Part shown: piece by piece, positions 41,837 to 51,300 of the stretch
How positions within the stretch are numbered: position 1 is the first letter of the stretch
Layout of the letters: each line of letters opens with the position of its first letter
NCBI GenBank assembly: GCA_964627445.1
Contig: CAZVJF010000012.1
Coordinates: forward strand, 19,377-83,376
DNA from: Luteibaculum sp964627445
GTDB lineage: Bacteria; Bacteroidota; Bacteroidia; Flavobacteriales_D; Luteibaculaceae
Length of the DNA: 64,000 bases
Reading direction: 5' to 3'
Made by a program: the position numbers and the translations under genes
Notes under the pieces: generated by a model
The model's database searches: none
Told to the model about the DNA's origin: nothing
Seen by the model: the letters and a program-made list of their open reading frames with translations, nothing else

Positions 41837-41866
41837 CAAATTTAGTCCAATCCTAGTTCTACGCAA
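41837..41866 (-). promoter_or_regulatory. full promoter of the outer-membrane barrel gene
   Basis: On the minus strand, TTG (41864-41866), a 19-base spacer and TAAATTTG (41837-41844), followed after about 30 bases by the ATG. Confidence 0.7.
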
Positions 41867-41897
41867 GTTTGCCGAAAATAAGATACTAACCGTAGAA

Positions 41898-42551
41898 TTA
41901 ACTGCGGTTCCTATGCGGTAACATGGGGACAAACTTAAAGTGGCCAAAATCTTCTTCAACGTACTCATTATCAGCTACTCGGGTGTAGCGTTTCATGACT
42001 TGTACATCCTCCGAAGCTCCAATAGGCACAACCAGCTTACCCCCTATTTTTAGTTGCTTTAACAACATTTTAGGGAGTTCTGGTGCACCACAGGTTACCA
42101 CGATGCCGCTGTAAGGTCCGTATCCCTCCAGGCCTTTATATCCATCTCCATACACCAAGTAAGCTTCGTACTGCAGTTGTTTCAACACTTTTTTCGCTTT
42201 AGTAAACAGTTCTTTCTGTCGCTCCACACTAAATACTTTGTAACCCAGCTGGCAAAGCACTGCGGTTTGGTACCCCGAACCTGTTCCTATCTCCAACACC
42301 TTATCTTTTGGCTGGCAATCTATTAAGTGGCTTTGCATGGCCACGGTGTATGGCTGCGATATAGTCTGCCCTGCTGCTATTGGAAACGCTTTATTGGTGT
42401 ACGCAAAATTTAAAAATGCAGTATCCATAAATGCATGCCGGGGTATAGCACCTATGGCCGCTAGCACCTCGGAATTGGTAATTTCCATATCCCGAAGTTC
42501 CTCCACCAATCTCTTTCTCAATCCTTTATGCCGGTAGTTGTCTTCTACCAT
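41898..42551 (-). CDS. pcm: protein-L-isoaspartate O-methyltransferase
   Basis: A 217-residue methyltransferase. The SAM-binding motif VLEIGTGSGYQTAVL, the PCMT signature (MDTAFLNFAYTNKAFPIAAG, QTISQPYTVAMQSHL) and VVTCGAPELPKMLLKQLKIG are present. It methylates isoaspartyl residues so that damaged proteins are repaired. The ATG complementary to 42549-42551 starts MVEDNYRHKGLRKRLVEEL; 42617 is an in-frame but unsupported start. It is divergent from the Gfo/Idh gene. Confidence 0.95.
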   Translation of the reverse strand: MVEDNYRHKGLRKRLVEELRDMEITNSEVLAAIGAIPRHAFMDTAFLNFAYTNKAFPIAAGQTISQPYTVAMQSHLIDCQPKDKVLEIGTGSGYQTAVLCQLGYKVFSVERQKELFTKAKKVLKQLQYEAYLVYGDGYKGLEGYGPYSGIVVTCGAPELPKMLLKQLKIGGKLVVPIGASEDVQVMKRYTRVADNEYVEEDFGHFKFVPMLPHRNRS

Positions 42552-42648
42552 ATTCGCTGTTAAAAATTTGGTGTGGAAAATAACCAAAAACCCTGCATTC
42601 CAAACGAAAATTAGCACCTACCTTTATCCCAAACTATTGCTTACCGTT

Positions 42649-43638
42649 ATGCAAATTGCCGTTTTGGGTGCTGGACACCTAGGAAAAATACACATCCAAC
42701 AAATATTAGAGATACCCGAGTGGACCTTAGCCGGTTTCTACGATCCCAATCCCGAAGTAGCAAAGGCAGTTGCAGAAAAATACAATACCACCGCTTTTGC
42801 AAGTGTATCGGAGGCTATTGATGCCTGTGATGCCATAGATGTGGTGACTCCTACCCTCTCGCATTACGACTGTGCCAAAGAGGCCATCAAAAAATCGAAG
42901 CATGTATTTATAGAGAAACCCATAACCAATACCGTAGCCGAAGCCAAAGAGCTGATCGCTTTGAAAGAAGAAGCGGGTATTAAGGTACAGGTAGGACATG
43001 TGGAGCGGTTTAACCCAGCCTTTATAGCGGTAAAAGACAAAATAACCAAGCCCAAATTCATTGAAACGCACAGGCTTGCAGAGTTTAATCCGCGTGGCAC
43101 CGATGTTTCTGTAGTGCTCGATTTAATGATACACGACCTGGATATTATCCTCAGCACTGTACAATCTGACATTCACCGAGTTTCTGCTAGTGGAGTTTCC
43201 GTTTTGAGCGACTCACCCGATATTGCCAACGCGCGCATAGAATTTATGAATGGATGTGTGGCCAACGTTACGGCAAGTAGAATCTCATTGAAAAACATGC
43301 GCAAGTCGCGCTTTTTCCAACAGGATGCCTACATCGCAGTAGACTTCCTTAAAAAGCAGGCGGAATCGGTATCTATGAAAACGGTAGATGAAAACACCTC
43401 TGACTTTGCCATGATCTTAGAGCCTGGAAAAGGCAAGGAACCCCGAGAAATTCTATTTGATAAGCCCGATGTGGCGCCCAACAACGCTATTCGTGAAGAG
43501 CTTCGTAGCTTTTACCACTGCATTCACAAGAACACCCAACCCGAGGTAAGCATAGAAGACGGAACCAATGCGCTGGCATTGGCCCACAATATTCTAGAGA
43601 AAATGCACCTGAATGCAGAAATGATTAACCAAGCATAA
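42649..43638 (+). CDS. Gfo/Idh/MocA family oxidoreductase
   Basis: A 329-residue NAD(P)-dependent enzyme: Rossmann motif IAVLGAGHLGKIHIQ (residues 3-17), DVVTPTLSHYDCAKEAI, the EKP motif HVFIEKPITNTVAEAKELI, and VGHVERFNPAF with the catalytic-type region. Sugar-nucleotide or inositol dehydrogenases belong here, and its place before the WcaJ-like gene suggests nucleotide-sugar or surface-polysaccharide metabolism. The ATG at 42649 gives a normal N-terminus. Confidence 0.85.
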   Translation: MQIAVLGAGHLGKIHIQQILEIPEWTLAGFYDPNPEVAKAVAEKYNTTAFASVSEAIDACDAIDVVTPTLSHYDCAKEAIKKSKHVFIEKPITNTVAEAKELIALKEEAGIKVQVGHVERFNPAFIAVKDKITKPKFIETHRLAEFNPRGTDVSVVLDLMIHDLDIILSTVQSDIHRVSASGVSVLSDSPDIANARIEFMNGCVANVTASRISLKNMRKSRFFQQDAYIAVDFLKKQAESVSMKTVDENTSDFAMILEPGKGKEPREILFDKPDVAPNNAIREELRSFYHCIHKNTQPEVSIEDGTNALALAHNILEKMHLNAEMINQA

Positions 43639-43740
43639 AATACCGCAATAAAAACTGCGTTTAACGTGCATTGTAAGCTATTTAGTGTGTGTGCAACCCC
43701 GGCTTACCCGAATTATCTATTAAATTTGCGCCCCTTTAGT

Positions 43741-44598
43741 ATGAGGCCACTGTTGTTTTTTCTGGGAATTGTGTTGTTCGCTTCGTGTAAGCTCGATAAA
43801 GTGGAACCCGTTCCGGGCTTCATGAAAATAGATACCCTTACCACCAACCTCAATTATACCACCCAAGGCTCTAATTCCAACAACTTTACCGAAGCTTGGG
43901 TCTACGTGGATGGACAACTCGTAGGAGTTTACGATACGCCAGCATTGTTTCCTGTGTTGGAAAGTGGTGCCAGAACCATTACCGTACAGCCCGGAATAAA
44001 ACGCGATGGCTTAGCGAGCACCCGCGTACCGCATCCCCACTTTAAAAACTGGGAAATCCCCGGAGATATTCCCGTGAATGACACCCTAAGCATTCGCCCG
44101 GTTTTTCAATTAGAAGATGCAGTGAAGGTGTGGTACGAAGATTTTGAAAGCGAAGGATACCAGTTCATCAATGTTGACGGGGCAGATACGTCACTGGAAC
44201 GCATTGTAAACACACCCGATGTGTTTGAAGGAGAAGGGTCTGGAAGGGCTTTTCTGGATGGAGAATTCAACCGATTTATCATTCAAACAACAGAAAACTT
44301 CCAGTTTGATTTTGGAACTCCGGTTTTTCTGGAGTTCGATTACAAAATCGATGGGTTGCTCACCACCACGCTTATTGGGCATACCAACGATGGCGATCTT
44401 CCGATAGACTTGGTTTTCGTACCCTCCAAAACCAACGAAAATAATGAAGCGGTGTATAATAAAATATACATCAACCTATCTACCGCTATTGGGCAGTTGC
44501 AAGCGGCCAGTAGCTACGATATTCAAATATCGGGAAGCTCACTGGAGGCCACCAACCAAAATTTCTATCTCGATAACGTTAAAATCCTCTACTTCTAA
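43741..44598 (+). CDS. lipoprotein of unknown function
   Basis: The ATG at 43741 gives a 285-residue lipoprotein with lipobox LFASC. The mature part shows beta-rich segments such as EAWVYVDGQLVGVYDTPALF and a likely jelly-roll C-terminal half (FEFDYKIDGL region, LDNVKILYF end). No enzyme motif was seen. It abuts the WcaJ-like gene with no gap (stop 44596-44598, start 44599), so they are translated together; it may assist surface polysaccharide export. Confidence 0.75.
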   Translation: MRPLLFFLGIVLFASCKLDKVEPVPGFMKIDTLTTNLNYTTQGSNSNNFTEAWVYVDGQLVGVYDTPALFPVLESGARTITVQPGIKRDGLASTRVPHPHFKNWEIPGDIPVNDTLSIRPVFQLEDAVKVWYEDFESEGYQFINVDGADTSLERIVNTPDVFEGEGSGRAFLDGEFNRFIIQTTENFQFDFGTPVFLEFDYKIDGLLTTTLIGHTNDGDLPIDLVFVPSKTNENNEAVYNKIYINLSTAIGQLQAASSYDIQISGSSLEATNQNFYLDNVKILYF

Positions 44599-46020
44599 AT
44601 GCAACTTAACAAACCCCGTAAAGTTGCCATTTATATTCTAGCAGATTTTATCGCTGCAGCTTTGGCTTGGGTAGCTTTTGTTTTTTACCGAAAGCAAGTG
44701 ATAGAGGGCATTACTGCTATCTCTTTCGAGAACATTCGGCAAGACCCCAATTTCACCCTAGCCCTGGCTATAATACCCGTTTTTTGGGTAGGGTTGTATG
44801 CCGCAGCCGGGATGTATAACAGCATTTACCGTAGGCACCGGATAAAGGAATTATCGCAGGTGGCTTGGTACACCCTCATCGGTGTTACAGTGCTCTTTTT
44901 TGTTTTCATTCTAGACGACCAAATTCCAAACTATCGCAGCTATTACAAGTCCTACTTCTTTCTATTGATAGCGCAGTTTGTTATCACCTTTACCATTCGC
45001 TTTATCCTTACCAACCAAACGGTTAAGAAAATTTTCAGACGTGAAATTCAGTTCAATACCCTCATCATTGGAGGGGGAAAAGTAGCCTGGGATACGATCC
45101 AAGAAATTGAGAATATCAAAAACTACCCGGGCTATCGTTTTGTTGGTTATTTAGCCGTTAACGGAGCCGATCGTTACTTAACCAATATGGGGCTGCCCCA
45201 TCTGGGTTCTTTAAAACACCTCAAGCAAATCATAGCAGAGCAAAACATCGAGGAAGTGATGATTGCCATCGACTCTTCTGAGCACAAGAACATCGGTAAA
45301 ATCCTTACTTCACTAGAAGATATCGATATCAACATCAAGGTCATCCCAGATATGTATGATATTATGGCTGGATCCGTGAAAATGACTAGCATTTTTGGCG
45401 CCCCGCTGATCGAAGTAAACCCCGAGCTAATGACCTCCTGGGAGTTTACCATGAAGCGCTTGTTCGACATCGTTGTGTCGCTCATTGCCTTGTTATTTCT
45501 CTCCCCGGTGTATCTGGTTCTTGCGTTCTTGGTAAAGTTAAGCTCTAAAGGACCGGTATTCTTTACCCAACAACGCGTGGGGCATCACAAGAAGCCCTTC
45601 TCTATTATTAAGTTCCGTACCATGTACGTGAATTCGGAAGCCAAAGGACCGCAGTTATCCAGTAAAAACGATCCAAGAATTACCCCTATCGGCCGTTTTC
45701 TACGAAGAACCCGGTTGGATGAAATTCCGCAATTTCTGAACGTGCTCAAGGGCGACATGTCCATCGTAGGCCCAAGACCCGAACGACAGTTTTACATAGA
45801 CCAAATTGTAGAGCGTGCACCGCACTACATGCACCTATTAAAGGTGAAACCAGGTATCACTTCTTGGGGGCAAGTAAAATACGGCTATGCCGAAAACGTA
45901 GACCAAATGGTACAGCGTTTAAAATACGATTTGCTTTACATAGAGAACATGTCGCTTGCGTTAGACATTAAAATTTTGTTTTATACCGTATTAATCATTT
46001 TAAAAGGAGCAGGAAAATAA
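44599..46020 (+). CDS. undecaprenyl-phosphate sugar-phosphate transferase (WcaJ-like)
   Basis: A 473-residue polyprenyl glycosylphosphotransferase. Four or five hydrophobic segments occupy residues 8-130, a Rossmann-like CoA-binding_3 domain follows (FNTLIIGGGKVAWDTIQEI), and the catalytic C-terminal domain has KRLFDIVVSLIALLFLSP, IIKFRTMYVNSEA, RRTRLDEIPQFLNVLKGDMS and IVGPRPERQFYID. It transfers a sugar-1-phosphate to undecaprenyl phosphate, the first step of capsule or exopolysaccharide. It pairs with the Wza-like export lipoprotein at 23368. It is followed after 13 bases by the hydroxyacyl-CoA dehydrogenase. Confidence 0.9.
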   Translation: MQLNKPRKVAIYILADFIAAALAWVAFVFYRKQVIEGITAISFENIRQDPNFTLALAIIPVFWVGLYAAAGMYNSIYRRHRIKELSQVAWYTLIGVTVLFFVFILDDQIPNYRSYYKSYFFLLIAQFVITFTIRFILTNQTVKKIFRREIQFNTLIIGGGKVAWDTIQEIENIKNYPGYRFVGYLAVNGADRYLTNMGLPHLGSLKHLKQIIAEQNIEEVMIAIDSSEHKNIGKILTSLEDIDINIKVIPDMYDIMAGSVKMTSIFGAPLIEVNPELMTSWEFTMKRLFDIVVSLIALLFLSPVYLVLAFLVKLSSKGPVFFTQQRVGHHKKPFSIIKFRTMYVNSEAKGPQLSSKNDPRITPIGRFLRRTRLDEIPQFLNVLKGDMSIVGPRPERQFYIDQIVERAPHYMHLLKVKPGITSWGQVKYGYAENVDQMVQRLKYDLLYIENMSLALDIKILFYTVLIILKGAGK

Positions 46021-46033
46021 AACCCAATACAAC

Positions 46034-46936
46034 ATGAAAAACATATCCGTTATTGGTGCTGGTACCATGGGCAATGGTATAGCACACGTTTTTGCACAGC
46101 ATGGTTACGAGGTTACCCTAATTGATATTTCTGCTGAAGCACTCACCAATGCTTTGGGAAAAATTGAGAAAAACCTCGATCGTCAGGTAAAAAAAGAAAT
46201 CCTTTCTGAAGCAGATAAGACTGCAACTTTAGGGAGAATAGCCACTTCGCAAAGCATTGCAGAAGGCGTAAAAAATGCCGACCTGGTAGTAGAGGCTGCA
46301 ACCGAGAATTTAGATCTTAAACTAAAGATCTTTGGTGAAATTGACCTAAACGCACCGCACAGTGCTATTTTGGCTTCCAACACCTCATCGATTTCTATAA
46401 CAAAAATAGCTTCGGTAACCACACGCCCAGAGCAGGTAATTGGTATGCACTTTATGAACCCAGTGCCAGTAATGAAATTGGTGGAGGTTATTCGTGGTTA
46501 CGCTACATCCGATGCAGTTACAGAAAAAGTACTGGATCTTTCTAAGTCACTTAAGAAAATACCCGTAGAGGTAAATGATTATCCTGGCTTTGTTGCAAAC
46601 CGCATTTTAATGCCCATGATTAATGAGGCAATCTACAGCCTGTACGAAGGCGTAGCCGGTGTAGAAGAAATTGACACCGTAATGAAGCTGGGTATGGCAC
46701 ACCCGATGGGCCCATTACAGCTAGCCGATTTTATTGGTTTGGATGTTTGCAAAAGCATTTTGGATGTATTGCACGAAGGATTCGGAAACCCAAAGTACGC
46801 GCCATGCCCCCTATTGGTAAATATGGTAACCGCTGGAAAGCTCGGTGCTAAAAGTGGCGAAGGATTCTACAAATACACTCCAGGCTCAAAGGAGTTGACC
46901 GTATCCGACAAGTTTCGTTCAAAAGAATTGGTGTAA
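46034..46936 (+). CDS. 3-hydroxybutyryl-CoA dehydrogenase
   Basis: A 300-residue 3-hydroxyacyl-CoA dehydrogenase. The NAD-binding motif VIGAGTMGNGIAHVFAQHG, SNTSSISITKIA, MHFMNPVPVMKLVEVI with the catalytic histidine, and NRILMPMINEAIYSLYEGVA are all typical. It oxidises 3-hydroxybutyryl-CoA in fatty acid or butanoate metabolism. It ends the plus-strand run; a hairpin terminator at 46972-47012 follows. Confidence 0.95.
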   Translation: MKNISVIGAGTMGNGIAHVFAQHGYEVTLIDISAEALTNALGKIEKNLDRQVKKEILSEADKTATLGRIATSQSIAEGVKNADLVVEAATENLDLKLKIFGEIDLNAPHSAILASNTSSISITKIASVTTRPEQVIGMHFMNPVPVMKLVEVIRGYATSDAVTEKVLDLSKSLKKIPVEVNDYPGFVANRILMPMINEAIYSLYEGVAGVEEIDTVMKLGMAHPMGPLQLADFIGLDVCKSILDVLHEGFGNPKYAPCPLLVNMVTAGKLGAKSGEGFYKYTPGSKELTVSDKFRSKELV

Positions 46937-46971
46937 CTGCTAAGGCACATCGAAAAAATAAATAAATTCAT

Positions 46972-47012
46972 CGAGGGAAACCGGAGGGACAACCGCCACC
47001 GTGTTTCCCTCG
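46972..47012 (+). terminator. intrinsic terminator after hydroxyacyl-CoA dehydrogenase
   Basis: Arms CGAGGGAAAC (46972-46981) and GTTTCCCTCG (47003-47012) pair perfectly, with a smaller CGG/CCG helix inside the loop and TCTGTTTT directly after. Confidence 0.75.
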
Positions 47013-47031
47013 TCTGTTTTATATGATTGCT

Positions 47032-48003
47032 ATGCGCTACCTATTTACCTTTTGCCTGTACGCTTCCACACTCCTCTTCTTTTCTTGTAAAAAGGAGACT
47101 AAAGTTACCAACGTAAGCATCGAAGAAGCTGGTAAAAACCGCAACACCGATGAGGGCAACAGCATTCCCTCCTACACAGAGGTGCCTACCCTAGTGCTAG
47201 ACAATTACGTAAACCGCATCTTTATAGATTTAGTAGGAAGAGAGCCTTCGGATGATGAATTGCGGAATTACGTGGATTACCTCAAAGCCGAAGATCTGAG
47301 CCGAGCATCCAGAGATTCGCTCATTCGCTACGTACAAAGAGACACTACAGATCGCGTATTGGGTCGCTACAAAGAAGCTTATTGCACTTGGCTCTATGAA
47401 AAGGCCAAAGGGCGTTTTTATGTAGAGCTTGGAAAAGACCAAGATTTTAGAAAAGCCATAAATAAATTAATCAACGACAACGGAGGCGATACCGCGGATG
47501 CTGAATTCCCAGGAGAAGCCATTGCAGAAATACTAAAACTGCAAAGCGTTTTGGACTCAAGAGATCGCTTTTGCCGTGGCGAAATTGGCATCAACGACAT
47601 GATGATGTACATGATCTTTAATGCCAACTACGATGAAATTAACATGCAAAACGTAAATTACGTAAGAGCATGCTTTAATGACCTACAGTACCGCATTATT
47701 GATACAGAGCAACTCAACCGCTACGCGCAGGCGCTTAACTTGCAAGAGACCGAGTACGTTTATGGTATGCCCTTTCAAAACAAAGGAGAATTTGCCTATA
47801 ACATGACCCATGCATGGCAGTTTTACGATGGTTTTGCTCGCTGGACCTACCTAACGTTTATGCAGCGCGAACCCAATCCAGATGAAGTAGCTCAAGTAAT
47901 TGAACTGCTGAGCCAAGATTCGCGCATCGATTTTTTCCAACAGTTACAACGCATACTCATGGTAACCGATGAATATGCCCGCTTTAGATACGTAAGATCC
48001 TAA
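47032..48003 (+). CDS. lipoprotein with DUF1549-like repeats
   Basis: A 323-residue lipoprotein (lipobox LLFFSCK). Two similar modules, YVNRIFIDLVGREPSDDELR and FARWTYLTFMQREPNPDEVA, recall the DUF1549 motif of planctomycete secreted proteins. It is first in a six-gene operon with genes that contain a Tat-exported DUF1501 protein and a cytochrome-like protein. The ATG at 47032 gives the better signal peptide; 47023 is an in-frame alternative. Function unknown. Confidence 0.75.
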   Translation: MRYLFTFCLYASTLLFFSCKKETKVTNVSIEEAGKNRNTDEGNSIPSYTEVPTLVLDNYVNRIFIDLVGREPSDDELRNYVDYLKAEDLSRASRDSLIRYVQRDTTDRVLGRYKEAYCTWLYEKAKGRFYVELGKDQDFRKAINKLINDNGGDTADAEFPGEAIAEILKLQSVLDSRDRFCRGEIGINDMMMYMIFNANYDEINMQNVNYVRACFNDLQYRIIDTEQLNRYAQALNLQETEYVYGMPFQNKGEFAYNMTHAWQFYDGFARWTYLTFMQREPNPDEVAQVIELLSQDSRIDFFQQLQRILMVTDEYARFRYVRS

Positions 48004-48005
48004 CC

Positions 48006-48557
48006 ATGAAAAGGACCAACATTATATTCAGCACCTTCTTTCTTTCGCTACTGGTTATTGTGGCCTGTAAGAAAGATGAAGATACCCTGTACCAAATAAA
48101 TCCCGTAACGGTGTATCCGCAAGGTACTTTGTACAGCAACGAAGGCGACTTCGACACCGACAATCTTACGGGTGTATATTCTGGAAAAGGAAAATTAAAA
48201 ACGCACGAGCAATACATAGCGGTGCTCTACTCTAATATTTTTAGAAGAGGCATTACCGTAAATGAGCTCAACGATGCACGAGATGCACTGTACTCTTTGG
48301 GAGACAAGCAGTTGGGATATGAAATCTTAGTCGTAAATTACTTGGAGCGCCCCGATGCTATCATCCCGAGTGATGACTTTATGCGTCAGTATCCCGACTC
48401 ATTCCTTACCGAAGTCTACAACCGCTATTTTGTTCGTGAAATATCGGAAGCAGAACGCACCTGGATGCGCAACTACATTGAAGACAACAGAGATGAAGTA
48501 GGCGTAGAAGAAGTGATTGCCGCAGTGGCTTTGTCTAACGAATTTAAAATATACTAG
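48006..48557 (+). CDS. lipoprotein with a short DUF1549-like module
   Basis: A 183-residue lipoprotein with signal peptide and lipobox IVACK. The body contains HEQYIAVLYSNIFRRGITVN, similar to the modules of the gene before it (a YxNIF-R-R pattern), so the two may be distant paralogs. It begins 2 bases after the previous gene ends and 1 base before the DUF1501 gene. Function unknown. Confidence 0.75.
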   Translation: MKRTNIIFSTFFLSLLVIVACKKDEDTLYQINPVTVYPQGTLYSNEGDFDTDNLTGVYSGKGKLKTHEQYIAVLYSNIFRRGITVNELNDARDALYSLGDKQLGYEILVVNYLERPDAIIPSDDFMRQYPDSFLTEVYNRYFVREISEAERTWMRNYIEDNRDEVGVEEVIAAVALSNEFKIY

Positions 48558-48558
48558 C

Positions 48559-49866
48559 ATGAAGCGCAGAGAGTTTATAAAAAAGACCGGTTTAGCTGGA
48601 GCTGCGGCTATTTCTGTTCCTTACATCTTACCCTCGGGCAGGTTGTTTGCCCAAACTGGAAACCGTAAGGCAGAGCACGTAATTTTAGCCATGTATGGTG
48701 GTGGCATACGCCAGCAGGAATCTATTTTACAGCGCTATTTAGCAGACAGTCAGGGTGTACCCATTGAAGGGAACATCATGATTAACTTATTCAACGGGGA
48801 GCAACCCGAGGATAAAATTGTGTACGGTACCGATGGTTTTTTGCCTGGAGATACTCCGCGTCCTAAAGTTTTAGACCAAACCATACAGTCTACTGGAACT
48901 ACCTTTAGAGAAGTTACCGCCAGCGCAGCGGGGCACTACAACGGGTTCCTTACCATGCTGCAAGGAAACACCAATTTCAACCAAGCACTAAGAGAGCGCC
49001 CATACTCTCCTACCGTATTTGAATACATAAGACGCCATGCTGGAGAGAAAGCATCGGATGTTTGGTTTATCGGAGAAAGTATTTTTAACTCCTTTCCATT
49101 ACTCAACGCCTCTACTCACTCCGATTACGGCATCAAGTACGGTGCCAATTTCTTTGCTCCACCTACCACTTTTGGACCGGTAGGCGAAAGCGTATTTACG
49201 CAGCAAAAAATTTACCACCCCGAAGAGGAAATGAGCCACATCTATAAGATGAAATATTTTATGGATAACTATTTCCGCAATTTGGGTGGATACATTGAAG
49301 AACTGGGCAACGACCCCGAAGAGAAGTACGAGATTAAGCAGTTTATGCAATCTCTTTACGATGGCGATCGAGGAAGGAATATTGTAGATTGTGTTCAACT
49401 GGTATTAAAGCAATTTAAACCGCGCTTGCTTGCTTTTAATCTGAATTCTGGGGTGGATGTGTGCCATGGTAATTTCACCCAATACCTTAGAGGAATCCAC
49501 AAAGGAGATAACCAGGTAGCCAGCATTTGGAATTACATACAAACCGAAATTCCAGAAATGGCCGACAACACCGTAATGTTGATTTGTCCAGAACACGGGA
49601 GAGATCTAAACTCAAACCCTATCACCGACCAAAACGACTGGTACGGATTTGACCATAGCGATGCCAACACCCGAAGAACCTTTGCCCAAATGGTTGGAAA
49701 AGGTATACCAGCTGGCGCGGAATTGGGTGACGAAAACAACCCGGTAGGAATGACAGCAGATATGTGCCTTACCGTTGCAGATTTGCTGGGTGTTAAACAA
49801 GAGGTGATGAATGCTGGCCTTATTAATGGCAACTCTCGATCATTGCTAGAAAGAATGGGACTTTAA
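48559..49866 (+). CDS. DUF1501 family protein with Tat-like signal
   Basis: A 435-residue protein starting MKRREFIKKTGLAGAAAISV, a twin-arginine signal. The rest is alkaline-phosphatase-superfamily-like: HVILAMYGGGIRQQES near the start and VMLICPEHGRDLNSNP, then WYGFDHSDANTRRTFAQMVG, the metal-binding pattern of DUF1501. Planctomycetes encode DUF1501 next to DUF1549 and cytochrome genes; the same set recurs here in a Bacteroidota operon. The substrate is unknown. The start at 48559 follows the stop of the previous gene by 1 base. Confidence 0.85.
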   Translation: MKRREFIKKTGLAGAAAISVPYILPSGRLFAQTGNRKAEHVILAMYGGGIRQQESILQRYLADSQGVPIEGNIMINLFNGEQPEDKIVYGTDGFLPGDTPRPKVLDQTIQSTGTTFREVTASAAGHYNGFLTMLQGNTNFNQALRERPYSPTVFEYIRRHAGEKASDVWFIGESIFNSFPLLNASTHSDYGIKYGANFFAPPTTFGPVGESVFTQQKIYHPEEEMSHIYKMKYFMDNYFRNLGGYIEELGNDPEEKYEIKQFMQSLYDGDRGRNIVDCVQLVLKQFKPRLLAFNLNSGVDVCHGNFTQYLRGIHKGDNQVASIWNYIQTEIPEMADNTVMLICPEHGRDLNSNPITDQNDWYGFDHSDANTRRTFAQMVGKGIPAGAELGDENNPVGMTADMCLTVADLLGVKQEVMNAGLINGNSRSLLERMGL

Positions 49867-50849
49867 TGATGAAAAAAGCACTCCTTTACATAGTACCTGT
49901 AGCCCTGGTGATGTTCTCCTGCAAAAAGAAGAATGACGACCCTTTTGATCCAGCCAACCAGAACAACACTGAAAACAACGAGGTGGTAAATAACCCTGTA
50001 AAAGAGCAGGAACTGACCACATTTGCCGGGATCTATTCGAAAATACTTAGCCCAGCTTGCGGAAACTCGGGTTGCCACGATGGCACTACGGTAAATAATG
50101 CCGCCTTCCCCCCTATTGATTTTAGTTCTTTGGAAGGCGCTTATTCCTCTATCTTAAAACAAGAGGTGCGTAAGAACAACGAAAATGCTACCTATACCTA
50201 CATAGTAGACCCGGGAAACCCGGATGGTTCTGCGCTTTTAGGCCGCATGCTCGATGATGAAAACAATCCTGGACAACTTATGCCCATTGAGGTTGATGAT
50301 GAGGGCTACTGGGAAACCAACAAAGAAACCTTTATCCAAAGCATACGCAATTGGATAGCAGCAGGAGCACCCGACCTTTTGGGAAATCCCTACAGTGAGG
50401 GCAACCAAAAACCCAACTACGCAGGCCTGTATTCGCTAGACTTAGACAGCAATCGCCTAACGCGGGCTGGTGCCGAAGAGGAGATAAACATTCCCTTTAG
50501 CCAGGAAGAAGCTACGTTTTACCTCGCTTTAGAAGACCCAGAAACCAACCCCAGTAGTTTCACCATCAATAAAGTGTACATATCCAACAATTCACTGGAC
50601 TTTGGCAATGCTATGGAGCTACCACTAAATGCTATTACCCCCTTTAGTGATGCGGGTCGCTTCCAAGATACCGTGGTGTACACCCACAGTTTTCGTCTAG
50701 AGAATATTACGACCACCTTTGAGCTTAACGAGGTTCAGTTTATTCGCGTGGAGATCCAGGATGAAAATCCGGAGAGCACCACCATTCCTAATAACAACAG
50801 TAACGTAGACGTAGTGCGTTACTTCTCATTTAAGCGCTTTAATGGTTAA
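49866..50849 (+). CDS. lipoprotein with cytochrome-like CxxxxCH motif
   Basis: A 327-residue lipoprotein (lipobox MFSCK). Near residue 60 is YSKILSPACGNSGCHDGTTV, a variant heme-binding site (four residues between the cysteines rather than two) as seen in PSCyt1-like proteins; the later part is beta-rich. It may carry a heme c or may have lost it. It overlaps the DUF1501 stop by 1 base and the next gene by 8 bases. Role in electron transfer is inferred. Confidence 0.75.
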   Translation: MMKKALLYIVPVALVMFSCKKKNDDPFDPANQNNTENNEVVNNPVKEQELTTFAGIYSKILSPACGNSGCHDGTTVNNAAFPPIDFSSLEGAYSSILKQEVRKNNENATYTYIVDPGNPDGSALLGRMLDDENNPGQLMPIEVDDEGYWETNKETFIQSIRNWIAAGAPDLLGNPYSEGNQKPNYAGLYSLDLDSNRLTRAGAEEEINIPFSQEEATFYLALEDPETNPSSFTINKVYISNNSLDFGNAMELPLNAITPFSDAGRFQDTVVYTHSFRLENITTTFELNEVQFIRVEIQDENPESTTIPNNNSNVDVVRYFSFKRFNG

Positions 50850-51300
50850 AAGAACTTACATACTTCTCTGCTTCGCTGTTGCGCTGGTGTTTTTTGGTTG
50901 TAAAAAACCCAAGGATATCGGTGTAGTACCCTTGATTGAACTGGTCTCCATTTCTCCTATGGAAGTGGAAGAATTTAGAGACTCTGTAATTGTTACCATT
51001 CGCATTCTGGATGGTAATGGAGACATCGGCACCCAAGATCCCGATGATAACACGGTGGTGGTACAAGACCAGCGCTACGAGAACCCCGATTATTATCACC
51101 TTCCGCCCTTCACTCCCGAGGGTACCGAGGTTAAGGTGGAAGGAACCGTTAATATTTTCATTCCTACGCTAGTGCGCATTAGCGAACGGGAAGATAGAGA
51201 GCAAACCCGAATCGATATAAAACTGGTAGACCGAGCCGGCAACTGGAGTAATACCCTGACCACCCCTCCGATAACAATAAACGCATATCAAGGAGAATGA
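50842..51300 (+). CDS. small lipoprotein of the DUF1501 operon
   Basis: A 152-residue lipoprotein (lipobox VFFGCK). The mature part contains DSVIVTIRILDGNGDIGTQD, resembling a cadherin-like or Ig-like calcium-binding fold. It overlaps the gene before it by 8 bases and the giant protein by 4 bases (ATGA), so translation is coupled. Function unknown. Confidence 0.75.
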   Translation: MVKRTYILLCFAVALVFFGCKKPKDIGVVPLIELVSISPMEVEEFRDSVIVTIRILDGNGDIGTQDPDDNTVVVQDQRYENPDYYHLPPFTPEGTEVKVEGTVNIFIPTLVRISEREDREQTRIDIKLVDRAGNWSNTLTTPPITINAYQGE

